From: JBBUAX01 sp964409535
Lineage (GTDB): Bacteria; Patescibacteriota; Minisyncoccia; UBA6257; 2-01-FULL-56-20
Length of the DNA: 64,000 nt
Direction of reading: 5' to 3'
NCBI GenBank assembly: GCA_964409535.1
Contig: CAYPDQ010000001.1
Span: 1 to 64,000, forward strand
Shown here: positions 49,081-55,935 of the stretch, in pieces
Numbering within the stretch: position 1 is the first letter of the stretch
Layout of the letters: each line of letters starts with the position of its first letter
Program-made: the position numbers and the translations under genes
The notes under the pieces: model-generated
What the model was told of the DNA's origin: nothing
The model's database searches: none
The model's input: the letters and a program-made list of their open reading frames with translations, nothing else

Positions 49081-50166
49081 ATGGATCCGTTTCTAAAAAA
49101 CATCCTGGAATTCAACCGCCAGCTTACGACGGCCGGGCTCCAGCTCTCCAACCTCAAGCGGCTGAAAAAAGGCGGCTATGACTCCGTTCTCATAGTCGGA
49201 ATGGGCGGCTCTGGCCTCGCCGGCGAACTTCTGAAAGATGTGCAGGAGGAATTGGGACTCAAGGTTCCGGTTTTCACCTGGAAAGATTACGGCCTGCCCG
49301 AACCGGAAACGTTCGGTGCAAAGAAACCGCTCTACCTCTTCGTCTCTTTCTCCGGCAACACCGAAGAAACACTCTCCGGCTTCAAATCTGCTCTAAAACC
49401 TAAAACCTATAACCTAAAACCTCATTCCATTGCGGCCGTTGCCCACGGCGGCGAACTCGCCCGCCTCGCGAAGCGCGCGGGAGCACCACTGGTTCTCTTT
49501 CCGGCCGCAGATCCCGTTAGAAGTCCGACATTCGGCCCCGCGAATGTCGGCAGAAACCGGGGGTTTCTTACTTCTAACGGGACAGACTTGAATCCCAGGC
49601 AATATACTGGTAGGATGTTCTACGCACTGATCCAAGTACTCCGGGCCGCCCGCCTTATTTCTTCCGAGCCGCAGACCTACATCCGGCTCCAACCCGCGTC
49701 TTTCAAAAAGGAGGGTGCATATCTCGCCAAACGCCTTAAGGGCAGGGTCGTGCTCCTCTACACCGACCGGCGAAGCCATGGCCTGGGCTATGTCTGGAAA
49801 GCTAAATTAAACGAAACCGCAAAGCAGCTCGCTTTCCTGAACGCCGTGCCTGAGATGAACCACAACGAGCTCACCGGCCTTGTTTTCCCAAAAACCAAGC
49901 TGGCCGCGCTATTCATAAGCGATACGTCCGCCCCTGCGGCCGGGGCAGGGCGGACGCGGAAAAGAATCCGGATCAATCTCAAACTTTTAAAGAAGAAAGG
50001 GGTGCAAGCAGAGGAAGTTCCGCTCCAGGGCAAGAGCCGGATGGAGAAGATGTGGAATTCCATAATGCTCGCGGACTGGACCGCATACGAACTTGCCAAG
50101 ATGAACGGCGCGGACCCGGCGGAGATCAAAATAGTTGAAGAGTTGAAAAGTTCGATGAAAAAATAA
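49081..50166 (+). CDS. Bifunctional phosphoglucose/phosphomannose isomerase family protein with three in-frame repeat insertions
   Basis: 361 residues from MDPFLKNILEFNRQL at 49081 (an upstream start is less likely). SIS domains: VLIVGMGGSGLAGELL (about 38-53) and LFVSFSGNTEETLSG (about 84-98), then the C-terminal PGI/PMI domain with VPEMNHNELTGL (about 256-267; His and Glu). It interconverts fructose, glucose and mannose 6-phosphates, feeding glycolysis and the GDP-mannose supply of the glycan locus. The gene carries LKPKTYNLKP (49392-49422), a 23-codon structured insert (49513-49581) and a GC hairpin (49925-49956), all in frame. Confidence 0.85.
   Translation: MDPFLKNILEFNRQLTTAGLQLSNLKRLKKGGYDSVLIVGMGGSGLAGELLKDVQEELGLKVPVFTWKDYGLPEPETFGAKKPLYLFVSFSGNTEETLSGFKSALKPKTYNLKPHSIAAVAHGGELARLAKRAGAPLVLFPAADPVRSPTFGPANVGRNRGFLTSNGTDLNPRQYTGRMFYALIQVLRAARLISSEPQTYIRLQPASFKKEGAYLAKRLKGRVVLLYTDRRSHGLGYVWKAKLNETAKQLAFLNAVPEMNHNELTGLVFPKTKLAALFISDTSAPAAGAGRTRKRIRINLKLLKKKGVQAEEVPLQGKSRMEKMWNSIMLADWTAYELAKMNGADPAEIKIVEELKSSMKK
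49392..49422 (+). repeat. 31-bp repeat inside coding sequence, identical in ileS
   Basis: An A/C-rich repeat built from the word AAAACCTA. The same 31 bases occur in ileS (52639-52669, minus strand), in the same sense and frame. Both encode LKPKTYNLKP. A partial copy in ileS (about 54963-54995) encodes SKTYNLTPNT. Confidence 0.9.
49513..49581. repeat. 69-bp CCCGTTAGA-ended structured element, in frame in the isomerase gene
   Basis: Ends CCCGTTAGAAGT (49513-49524) and ACTTCTAACGGG (49570-49581) are perfect complements. Between them are two hairpins: CCGACATTCG/CGAATGTCGG (49525-49534 with 49541-49550) and AGAAACC/GGTTTCT (49552-49558 with 49562-49568). The whole makes a three-way junction of exactly 23 codons, keeping the frame. 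The outer nine bases match the ends of the elements at 8850 and 55636. Confidence 0.85.
49925..49956. repeat. GC-rich hairpin inside the isomerase gene
   Basis: CGTCCGCCCCTGC faces GGCAGGGCGGACG with a one-base slip. It encodes SAPAAGAGRT, a loop-like low-complexity stretch. Probably another in-gene repeat insertion, but I see no second identical copy in the window. Confidence 0.6.
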
Positions 50167-50178
50167 TCTTGGCCGAGA

Positions 50179-50262
50179 GCCCAGGTGGTGGAACTGGCAG
50201 ACACGCAGCGTTCAGGGCGCTGTGGCCGCAAGGTCGTGGGAGTTCAAATCTCCCCCTGGGCA
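50179..50262 (+). tRNA. tRNA-Leu (anticodon CAG)
   Basis: Acceptor GCCCAGG (50179-50185) pairs with CCTGGGC (50255-50261), discriminator A at 50262. D-arm TGGTGGAACTGGCAGACACG, anticodon stem CAGCG/CGCTG with loop TTCAGGG (anticodon CAG), a long variable arm TGGCCGCAAGGTCG and T-loop GTTCAAATC. CCA is not encoded (ACCG). It lies 8 bases upstream of the rnj start codon on the same strand. Confidence 0.95.
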
Positions 50263-50270
50263 CCGAAAAA

Positions 50271-52022
50271 ATGATCAAAAAAACAATTAAAACCAAAACG
50301 GTCTCTCCGCACGGGCGTCTGCACGTCAAGACGGCAAAGATAGCCGAAGACAAAGAGCCGCCGGTGCGCTGGGCGGCTTTGGGCGGCTTGGAGGAGATCG
50401 GCCGGAATATGATGTTCTTGGAGTACAAGAACGAGATCATCATAATTGACGTCGGCTTGCAATTCCCGGAGGAAGAAACACCCGGGGTGGACTACATCAT
50501 CCCCAACGTCTCTTATCTGGAGGCGAGGCGCGATAAGATCCGCGGCATCGTCATCACCCACGGCCACTACGACCACATCGGCGCCCTGCCCTACGTTCTG
50601 GGGAAACTGGGCAACCCCCCGATATACGCCACCCAGCTCACCAAAGAAATAATCCTGAAGCGGCAGGAGGACTTCCCGAACATGCCCAAGCCGGTTTTCA
50701 TCGTGGTCAAAGCCGGCGAGACCCACCAGCTTTCGGAACACTTCATCTTGGAGTTCTTCGCGGTGGAACACAACATTCCGGAGGGCGTAGGCATGGTCGT
50801 AAGCACTCCGGCTGGCAAAGTTGTCCATCCCGGCGAGTTCAAATTTGACTACGACCGCGACGGCAAACCACGCAATATGGACGTCTGGGAAAACGTCGGC
50901 AAGCAGGGCATCCACACCCTGTTCCTGGATTCCACCGGCGCGGAAGTCCCGGGTTGGTCCCTTTCCGAACGGGTGGTGGAAGAGGAGCTGGAGAAACTCT
51001 TCCGGGCGGCCAAGGGCAGGATAATCGTCGCGACTTTCGCCTCCCTCCTCGGCCGCATCGCGGAGATCGTGAAGATCGCCGAGCGTCTCGGCCGGCACAT
51101 TGCTCTCTCCGGCTATTCCTTGAAAACCAACATGGATATCGCCTTGAGCTTGGGCTACGTCAAGGTAGAACAGGGTACCATAGTCCGGCTGGAAGACATC
51201 CACAAGTACCGGGATGACAAGCTCTTGATCCTCTCCACCGGCGCCCAGGGCGAACCGCGGGCAAGCCTGGTCCGGATCGCAAGCGGCGAGCACAAACAGG
51301 TTACCTTAAAGAAAACGGATACCGTCATCCTTTCCTCGTCCATCGTCCCGGGGAACGAAGCCAGCGTCCAGATATTAAAGGACAATATCGCCCGCCAGTG
51401 CCCGAACGTTTTCCACTATAAGATGCTGGACATCCATTCGAGCGGCCACGCGCCGATAGAGGAATTAAAGACCGTGATGAAACTGGTGAAACCGCATTTT
51501 TTCCTTCCGATCCACGGCTATTACTTTATGCGCATGCGGAACGCCCGCCACGCCCAGGAGGTCTTGGGACTGCCGCCGGAGAGAACCATCGTTGCCGACA
51601 ACGGCCTAGTAGTAGAAATGCGCAAGGACAGGGTGGTGCTCACCGAAGAACAGGTGCCCGCCTCCTACGTGATGGTGGACGGCTTGGGTGTGGGCGACGT
51701 GGAAGAAGTCGTGCTGCGGGACCGCCGGAGCCTAGCCCAAGAGGGAATGGTCGTCGCCATCGTGACCATAGACCGCAACCGCGGCGGGCGTCTCCTAAAG
51801 AATCCGGACATCATCTCCCGCGGCTTCATCCTCCTCAAAGAGAACCAGGAAATTCTGGAAGGCATCCGCAAGCGCATCCGGGGCATCATTTCCCGCTTGC
51901 CCGCCCACCAGACAGTGGAACCGGACTATCTGAAGGCGCTCATCCGCGACCAGATCGGCCAGTTCCTTTATAACAAGACGAAACGCAGGCCGATGATATT
52001 GCCCGTGGTTATAGAGATATAG
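50271..52022 (+). CDS. rnj: Ribonuclease J
   Basis: 583 residues from the ATG at 50271, only 8 bases after tRNA-Leu; a longer frame would run through the tRNA. Metallo-beta-lactamase fold: ALGGLEEIGRNMMFLEY (about 32-48), the zinc motif ITHGHYDHIGALPY (about 95-108), beta-CASP domain with FASLLGRIAEIVKIAERLGRH and GNEASVQILKDNIARQ, and LDIHSSGHAPIEELKTVM (about 385-402). It is a 5' exonuclease/endonuclease of RNA maturation and decay. No Shine-Dalgarno is visible because the tRNA occupies the leader. Convergent with ileS (14-base overlap). Confidence 0.95.
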   Translation: MIKKTIKTKTVSPHGRLHVKTAKIAEDKEPPVRWAALGGLEEIGRNMMFLEYKNEIIIIDVGLQFPEEETPGVDYIIPNVSYLEARRDKIRGIVITHGHYDHIGALPYVLGKLGNPPIYATQLTKEIILKRQEDFPNMPKPVFIVVKAGETHQLSEHFILEFFAVEHNIPEGVGMVVSTPAGKVVHPGEFKFDYDRDGKPRNMDVWENVGKQGIHTLFLDSTGAEVPGWSLSERVVEEELEKLFRAAKGRIIVATFASLLGRIAEIVKIAERLGRHIALSGYSLKTNMDIALSLGYVKVEQGTIVRLEDIHKYRDDKLLILSTGAQGEPRASLVRIASGEHKQVTLKKTDTVILSSSIVPGNEASVQILKDNIARQCPNVFHYKMLDIHSSGHAPIEELKTVMKLVKPHFFLPIHGYYFMRMRNARHAQEVLGLPPERTIVADNGLVVEMRKDRVVLTEEQVPASYVMVDGLGVGDVEEVVLRDRRSLAQEGMVVAIVTIDRNRGGRLLKNPDIISRGFILLKENQEILEGIRKRIRGIISRLPAHQTVEPDYLKALIRDQIGQFLYNKTKRRPMILPVVIEI

Positions 52023-55000
52023 CCAGCTTTACGCTTTTGCCGTTTATTCTTATCTCTTCCATGCCTGTCCCGACCTGCCCCGACTGAAACGTCGGGGCCG
52101 CAGCGTCGGGACTTTCGCCTTCGGAAACGCTCCGAAGGTAGGTTTTTTTACGGTCAAACAATTCCAGCGCTTTCTTAACGTCGGTGTCGTCGGTCTTATA
52201 GGTAAGCGCCGCCATTTCTCCCACCTTGAGTCCCTGCTTCTTGCGCAGTTCCTGAACTGCCCGTTCCAAAGCGCGCACCATACCTTCCAGGCGCAGCTCA
52301 TCGGAAATCGAGGTGTCCAGATAGAAATTCAGAACCCGAGAGACCCCCGCCATCACTTCTATATTCTCCCCTTTCTCGCTCGAGAGGGTCGGGTCGAATT
52401 TCTTCACGTTCAACTCGCCCAAAAGTACCTGCATCAACTCCGCGCTGGGGGTCATATCTTCCTTGGTGAAGAACGCGAGGCGCGGCAGGGGCTGGCGCAC
52501 CGGAACGTTCAGGGTTTTCCTCACCGCCTGGCCCAAGGACGCCGCTTCCCGGACGGTTGCCATATCCCGCAGGAGATCTTTCTCCTCCGGCGCAAGCTCT
52601 CTCGCTTCCGGCCAGTCCGAAAGATGCACCGATTCATCAGGTTTTAGGTTATAGGTTTTAGGTTTTAGATCCTGGTAGATAAGTTCGGAGATATACGGCA
52701 TAACCGGTGCGATAACTTTGGAGGCGTTCAAAAGCGAGTGCCGCAGAACCGCGAAAAACTCCGTGTCCGTCCGGCCGCGGCTGCGGCGCAAGTACCAAGT
52801 GGAGAGATCGTCAACGTATTCGGAGATAATGCGCGTCGCGCGGACGGTATCGTATCGATCCAGATTTTCAGTCACTCCGTTAACTAACTCCTGGGTGCGT
52901 ACGGCTATCCAGCGGTCAAGAATATTCGCGGTCTTCCCGGCCAAGCCGCCCGGCGGCGGCTCGTATCCCGCCTCCGCGGCGTATGTCTGATAATAATTGA
53001 AGACGTTCCAGAGGATGAGGACCACCTTCCGGTACGTGTTCTGCACCTCTTTCTCGCTGAAGTTCAGATTATCCGCCTGCATCACCACCGAGTTCGTAAG
53101 ATAGAAGCGCAACGCATCCACGCCGTATTTATTGATCACCTCCCACGGATCCGGGAAATTGCCTTTGGACTTGCTCATTTTGGAGCCGTCTTCGGCCAAA
53201 ATCGTGCCGGTCGTGACCACGTTCTCAAACGGCGCCTTGCCGAAAAGGGCGTAGGAGACGACGTGCATCACGTAGAACCACGCCCGGGTCTGGGCGATGT
53301 ATTCCGCCACGAACTGCGCCGGCAGGCGCTTGTCTCCCGACGCTCTCGGTCGGGACCCCGACTCCCGACTCGTCGGGACGTCGGGGAAAAACTCCTTATT
53401 ATCAAAAGGATAGTGATACTCCGCAAAGGGCATTGAGCCCGCTTCCACCCAGGAATCAAAGATTTCCTTTACCCGTCGCGCTTCCCCGCCGCAGGTCGGG
53501 CACTTTAAAACCACATCATCAATGTACGGCCGGTGGAGATCATCAATGCCCACGCTTATCTCAAACGGCTCTCCCGTCCTCGGATAGCCCAGCTCCGAGC
53601 CGTAGTACTTCTGGACCAACCACAGCGGGTCGCCATGGCCGACAATTAGAATCCTCTTGTTTTGGTAATTTTTATCCGCTTCCTTTATGAAGCTGACCAT
53701 CCGCGCCTGGATCTCGGTCCATGTTTCCCCGCCCTCCGGCGCTTCCGTCCAACGGTCGCGTTTAGAAGCGAACTCTTCGTGATATTCTTTCTCACTCCTA
53801 CCCTCAAAAGTGCCGGTGTTGTACTCCCGCAAGCGCTTGTCGGTCTTTGCCTCCACCCCAAGCACCTTGCCGACGATCTCGGCCGTACGCCTGGTTCTCA
53901 AAAAGTCGGAGGTGAATATTAGGTCCACGCCGCCCTTGGCCTTTATTTTCTCGGCAATTCCCTCCGCCTCTTTCACTCCTTTCTCCGTCAGATCATATTT
54001 ATCATTTTCTGTCCGTCCATTCACGACCTCCCGGACGTTCTTCTCCGCCTCTCCGTGGCGGGTGAAATAGAAAGTATTGGTGCTCAAGCCCAGTTCCTTA
54101 ATGCTCCCCACCACAACCGGCGGGCAATTTTTATCACCTGCCTGCGCAGGCAGGCATTTCCAGACCGGAATCGGATTTCCCCAATAGCGGTTGCGGGAAA
54201 TGTTCCAGTCCGGCGCGGATTCCACGCTTTTCTCATAGCGGCCGTGCTTCAAATGCTCCGGGAACCAGTTTATCTCCCTGGAGTTGGAGTCAATCAGTTC
54301 TTTTTTCATCTTCTGGATGTTGATGAACCATGCCGGAATCGCATTGTAGTAGAGAGGATTGCCGCATCTCCAGCAGTGCGGATAGGAGTGGGTCACTTTT
54401 TCTTTGCGTAGAAGCAAGCCACGCTTCTCCAGGTCGGCGATTATGATTGAATCGGCATCTTTGAAATACTTGCCGCGCAGGAATTCCGGCGCCTTGTCGT
54501 TGAACTTGCCTCTGTCGTCCAGCATCGGCACGACCGGGAGCCCAACTTTCTGACCCAACTCGTAGTCCTCTTCGCCATAGACGACCGCAGTGTGCACGAT
54601 GCCTGTGCCTTCCTCGGTGGAAACGAAGTCAGCTGCGTACACCTTAAAAGCGGCCTGCCCTTCGGAGCCTTGGCGAAGAATGGGGATGTCAAAAAGCGGT
54701 TCATACTCCAAACCGACGAGTTCCGAGCCCTTGAATTCTTCCACTATGTCATTGCGAGGCGCCGTAGGCACCGCGGCAATCCCTTGAGATTGTTTCCCGC
54801 CACTGCCCTGCATCGCGGTCGCAACGACGGCACTAACCCTATCTTTCGCTAAAATGTAAAACTCCTCCTCAACTCTAACTTTCACGTAATCAATCTTTTC
54901 TCCCACCGCTAACGCAACGTTTCCAGGCAAGGTCCATGGTGTCGTAGTCCAAGCCAGAAGATAGGTGTTTGGTGTTAGGTTATAGGTTTTAGAATCACTT

Positions 55001-55635
55001 TTAACATTTGAGCTTTTAACCTTGAACTTCACAAAGACGGCGTCTTCCACGACGTCTTTGTATGAATTGTCCATCGCCACTTCAAAGTTGGAAACCGGCG
55101 TCTCGCATCTCGGGCAGTACATCAAAACCTTCCGGCCCTCGTACACCAGCCCTTTGTCGTAAATTTGCTTGAACGCCCACCAGACCGACTCCATATAGTC
55201 CCTGTCCATCGTCTTGTAGGAGTTCTCAAAGTCAATCCAGCGCGCGATTCGCCGGACCATCTTCCCCCATTCGTCTGCGAACATAAGCACCTTCTCCCGG
55301 CAGGTGCGGTTGAATTTCTCTATCCCGATCTCTTCTATCTGCTTCTTGCCGGAGATGCCCAGTTCCCGCTCCACAACTTCTTCTATCGGCAGGCCGTGGC
55401 AGTCCCAGCCCCAGCGGCGACGGACGAAACGGCCCTTCATCGTCTGGTAGCGGGGAAAGAGGTCTTTGACGGTGGATGCCAAAATATGCCCGTAGTGCGG
55501 GAGGCCGGTAGCAAAAGGCGGCCCGTCGTAAAAAGTGTAGGGCTTGCCGCCTTTAGTCTTCTCTAATGACTTTTGGAAAACCCGGTTCTTTTCCCAGAAG
55601 TCCAGTATCTTTTCTTCCAGCTCTTTCGGATTCAT
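52009..55635 (-). CDS. ileS: Isoleucyl-tRNA synthetase with inserted histidine-phosphatase domain and repeat-derived segments
   Basis: 1208 residues, about 150 longer than usual for the archaeal/eukaryote-like IleRS type it resembles. Class I signature LPHYGH at 45-50, editing domain (LAWTTTPWTLPGNVALAVG near 224), WNISRNRYWGNPIPVW near 475, DSWVEAGSMPFAEYHYP near 730, and KMSKSKGN at about 820-827. Between the IPVWKC and CPTCGG regions (about 520-695) is a complete histidine-phosphatase domain: FYFTRHGEAEKN (RHG), LREYNTGTFEGRS and LIVGHGDPLWLV. In-frame repeats add residues at about 214-225, 496-501, 750-766, 989-999 and 1175-1190. The ATG directly follows a mobile-type element. Confidence 0.93.
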   Translation of the reverse strand: MNPKELEEKILDFWEKNRVFQKSLEKTKGGKPYTFYDGPPFATGLPHYGHILASTVKDLFPRYQTMKGRFVRRRWGWDCHGLPIEEVVERELGISGKKQIEEIGIEKFNRTCREKVLMFADEWGKMVRRIARWIDFENSYKTMDRDYMESVWWAFKQIYDKGLVYEGRKVLMYCPRCETPVSNFEVAMDNSYKDVVEDAVFVKFKVKSSNVKSDSKTYNLTPNTYLLAWTTTPWTLPGNVALAVGEKIDYVKVRVEEEFYILAKDRVSAVVATAMQGSGGKQSQGIAAVPTAPRNDIVEEFKGSELVGLEYEPLFDIPILRQGSEGQAAFKVYAADFVSTEEGTGIVHTAVVYGEEDYELGQKVGLPVVPMLDDRGKFNDKAPEFLRGKYFKDADSIIIADLEKRGLLLRKEKVTHSYPHCWRCGNPLYYNAIPAWFINIQKMKKELIDSNSREINWFPEHLKHGRYEKSVESAPDWNISRNRYWGNPIPVWKCLPAQAGDKNCPPVVVGSIKELGLSTNTFYFTRHGEAEKNVREVVNGRTENDKYDLTEKGVKEAEGIAEKIKAKGGVDLIFTSDFLRTRRTAEIVGKVLGVEAKTDKRLREYNTGTFEGRSEKEYHEEFASKRDRWTEAPEGGETWTEIQARMVSFIKEADKNYQNKRILIVGHGDPLWLVQKYYGSELGYPRTGEPFEISVGIDDLHRPYIDDVVLKCPTCGGEARRVKEIFDSWVEAGSMPFAEYHYPFDNKEFFPDVPTSRESGSRPRASGDKRLPAQFVAEYIAQTRAWFYVMHVVSYALFGKAPFENVVTTGTILAEDGSKMSKSKGNFPDPWEVINKYGVDALRFYLTNSVVMQADNLNFSEKEVQNTYRKVVLILWNVFNYYQTYAAEAGYEPPPGGLAGKTANILDRWIAVRTQELVNGVTENLDRYDTVRATRIISEYVDDLSTWYLRRSRGRTDTEFFAVLRHSLLNASKVIAPVMPYISELIYQDLKPKTYNLKPDESVHLSDWPEARELAPEEKDLLRDMATVREAASLGQAVRKTLNVPVRQPLPRLAFFTKEDMTPSAELMQVLLGELNVKKFDPTLSSEKGENIEVMAGVSRVLNFYLDTSISDELRLEGMVRALERAVQELRKKQGLKVGEMAALTYKTDDTDVKKALELFDRKKTYLRSVSEGESPDAAAPTFQSGQVGTGMEEIRINGKSVKLAISL
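52067..52112. repeat. Nested hairpin inside the 3' part of ileS
   Basis: GTCCCGAC (52067-52074) pairs with GTCGGGAC (52105-52112), and inside it CCCCGAC (52078-52084) pairs with GTCGGGG (52091-52097). It encodes PDAAAPTFQSGQVGTG near the C-terminus. The words match those at 53335-53386. Confidence 0.8.
52639..52669 (-). repeat. 31-bp repeat inside ileS, identical to 49392-49422
   Basis: Read on the minus strand it is the same 31 bases as in the isomerase gene and encodes LKPKTYNLKP in the same frame. Confidence 0.9.
53335..53386. repeat. TCGGGA/TCCCGA hairpin cluster inside ileS
   Basis: TCCCGA-n9-TCGGGA (53335-53355) followed by a longer near-perfect palindrome at 53356-53386 (CCCCGAC...GTCGGGG). 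It encodes VPTSRESGSRPRASGDKR in the middle of the catalytic domain. The 14-base word CCGACTCCCGACTC also occurs inside the tmRNA gene (about 62858-62871). Confidence 0.8.
54137..54154. repeat. In-gene palindrome (CCTGCCTGCGCAGGCAGG) in ileS
   Basis: Perfect 18-base palindrome encoding LPAQAG between VWKC and DKNCPP, at the junction leading into the inserted phosphatase domain. Same core as 11172-11193 and 57637-57656. Confidence 0.9.
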
Positions 55636-55892
55636 CCCGTTAGAGACAGGAAACGCCTTAAGCGGTTCTCGAGGTAGCGTTTGCCTGGGCCACTCTTTAG
55701 GTACTTTTCTCGCGACCTTGCGTCATCTTCATTGAGACACGCCTCGTAGTATACGAGGTTCCAGGGGGCACGGCTCTTAGTCCAGGTTGATTTGCCTTCG
55801 TTATGCTGCTTAAGACGTTTCCGTAAGTCGTTCGTGCTACCGGTGTACCAATAGCTGCTTTTCTTGCTTTGGATAACATAGGTGTAGTACAT
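55632..55892 (-). CDS. GIY-YIG endonuclease of a terminal-inverted-repeat cassette
   Basis: 86 residues from MYYTYVIQSKKSSYWYTGS at 55892. GIY strand YYTYVIQ, YIG strand YWYTGSTND, conserved arginine in LRKRLKQHN and glutamate in REKYLKSGPGKRYLENRL. The gene fills the element 55636-55913: its start follows the right inverted repeat, and its last residues RFLSLTG are encoded by the left one. Its stop overlaps the ileS start (ATGA), so its translation may carry over into ileS. Presumed DNA nuclease; likely linked to the movement or copying of the repeats. Confidence 0.85.
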   Translation of the reverse strand: MYYTYVIQSKKSSYWYTGSTNDLRKRLKQHNEGKSTWTKSRAPWNLVYYEACLNEDDARSREKYLKSGPGKRYLENRLRRFLSLTG

Positions 55893-55913
55893 AAGCTTGC
55901 GGTCTCTAACGGG
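55636..55913. mobile_element. GIY-YIG cassette with CCCGTTAGAGAC inverted ends
   Basis: Ends CCCGTTAGAGAC (55636-55647) and GTCTCTAACGGG (55902-55913) are perfect complements. The adjoining bases (left AGGAAAC; right AAGCTTGCG before GGTCTC) match those of the gene-less element at 8850-8964. The cassette holds one gene, the GIY-YIG nuclease. On the ileS side the end abuts the ATG as AACGGG-ATG, the same spacing as between the 8850 element and the SPW gene. Confidence 0.8.
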
Positions 55914-55935
55914 ATTAAGCACGAATCTAAAAATA

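Noticed and set aside
50169..50270. RNase J starting upstream, through tRNA-Leu
   Set aside because: The extension is translated tRNA sequence; the ATG at 50271 begins the natural protein.
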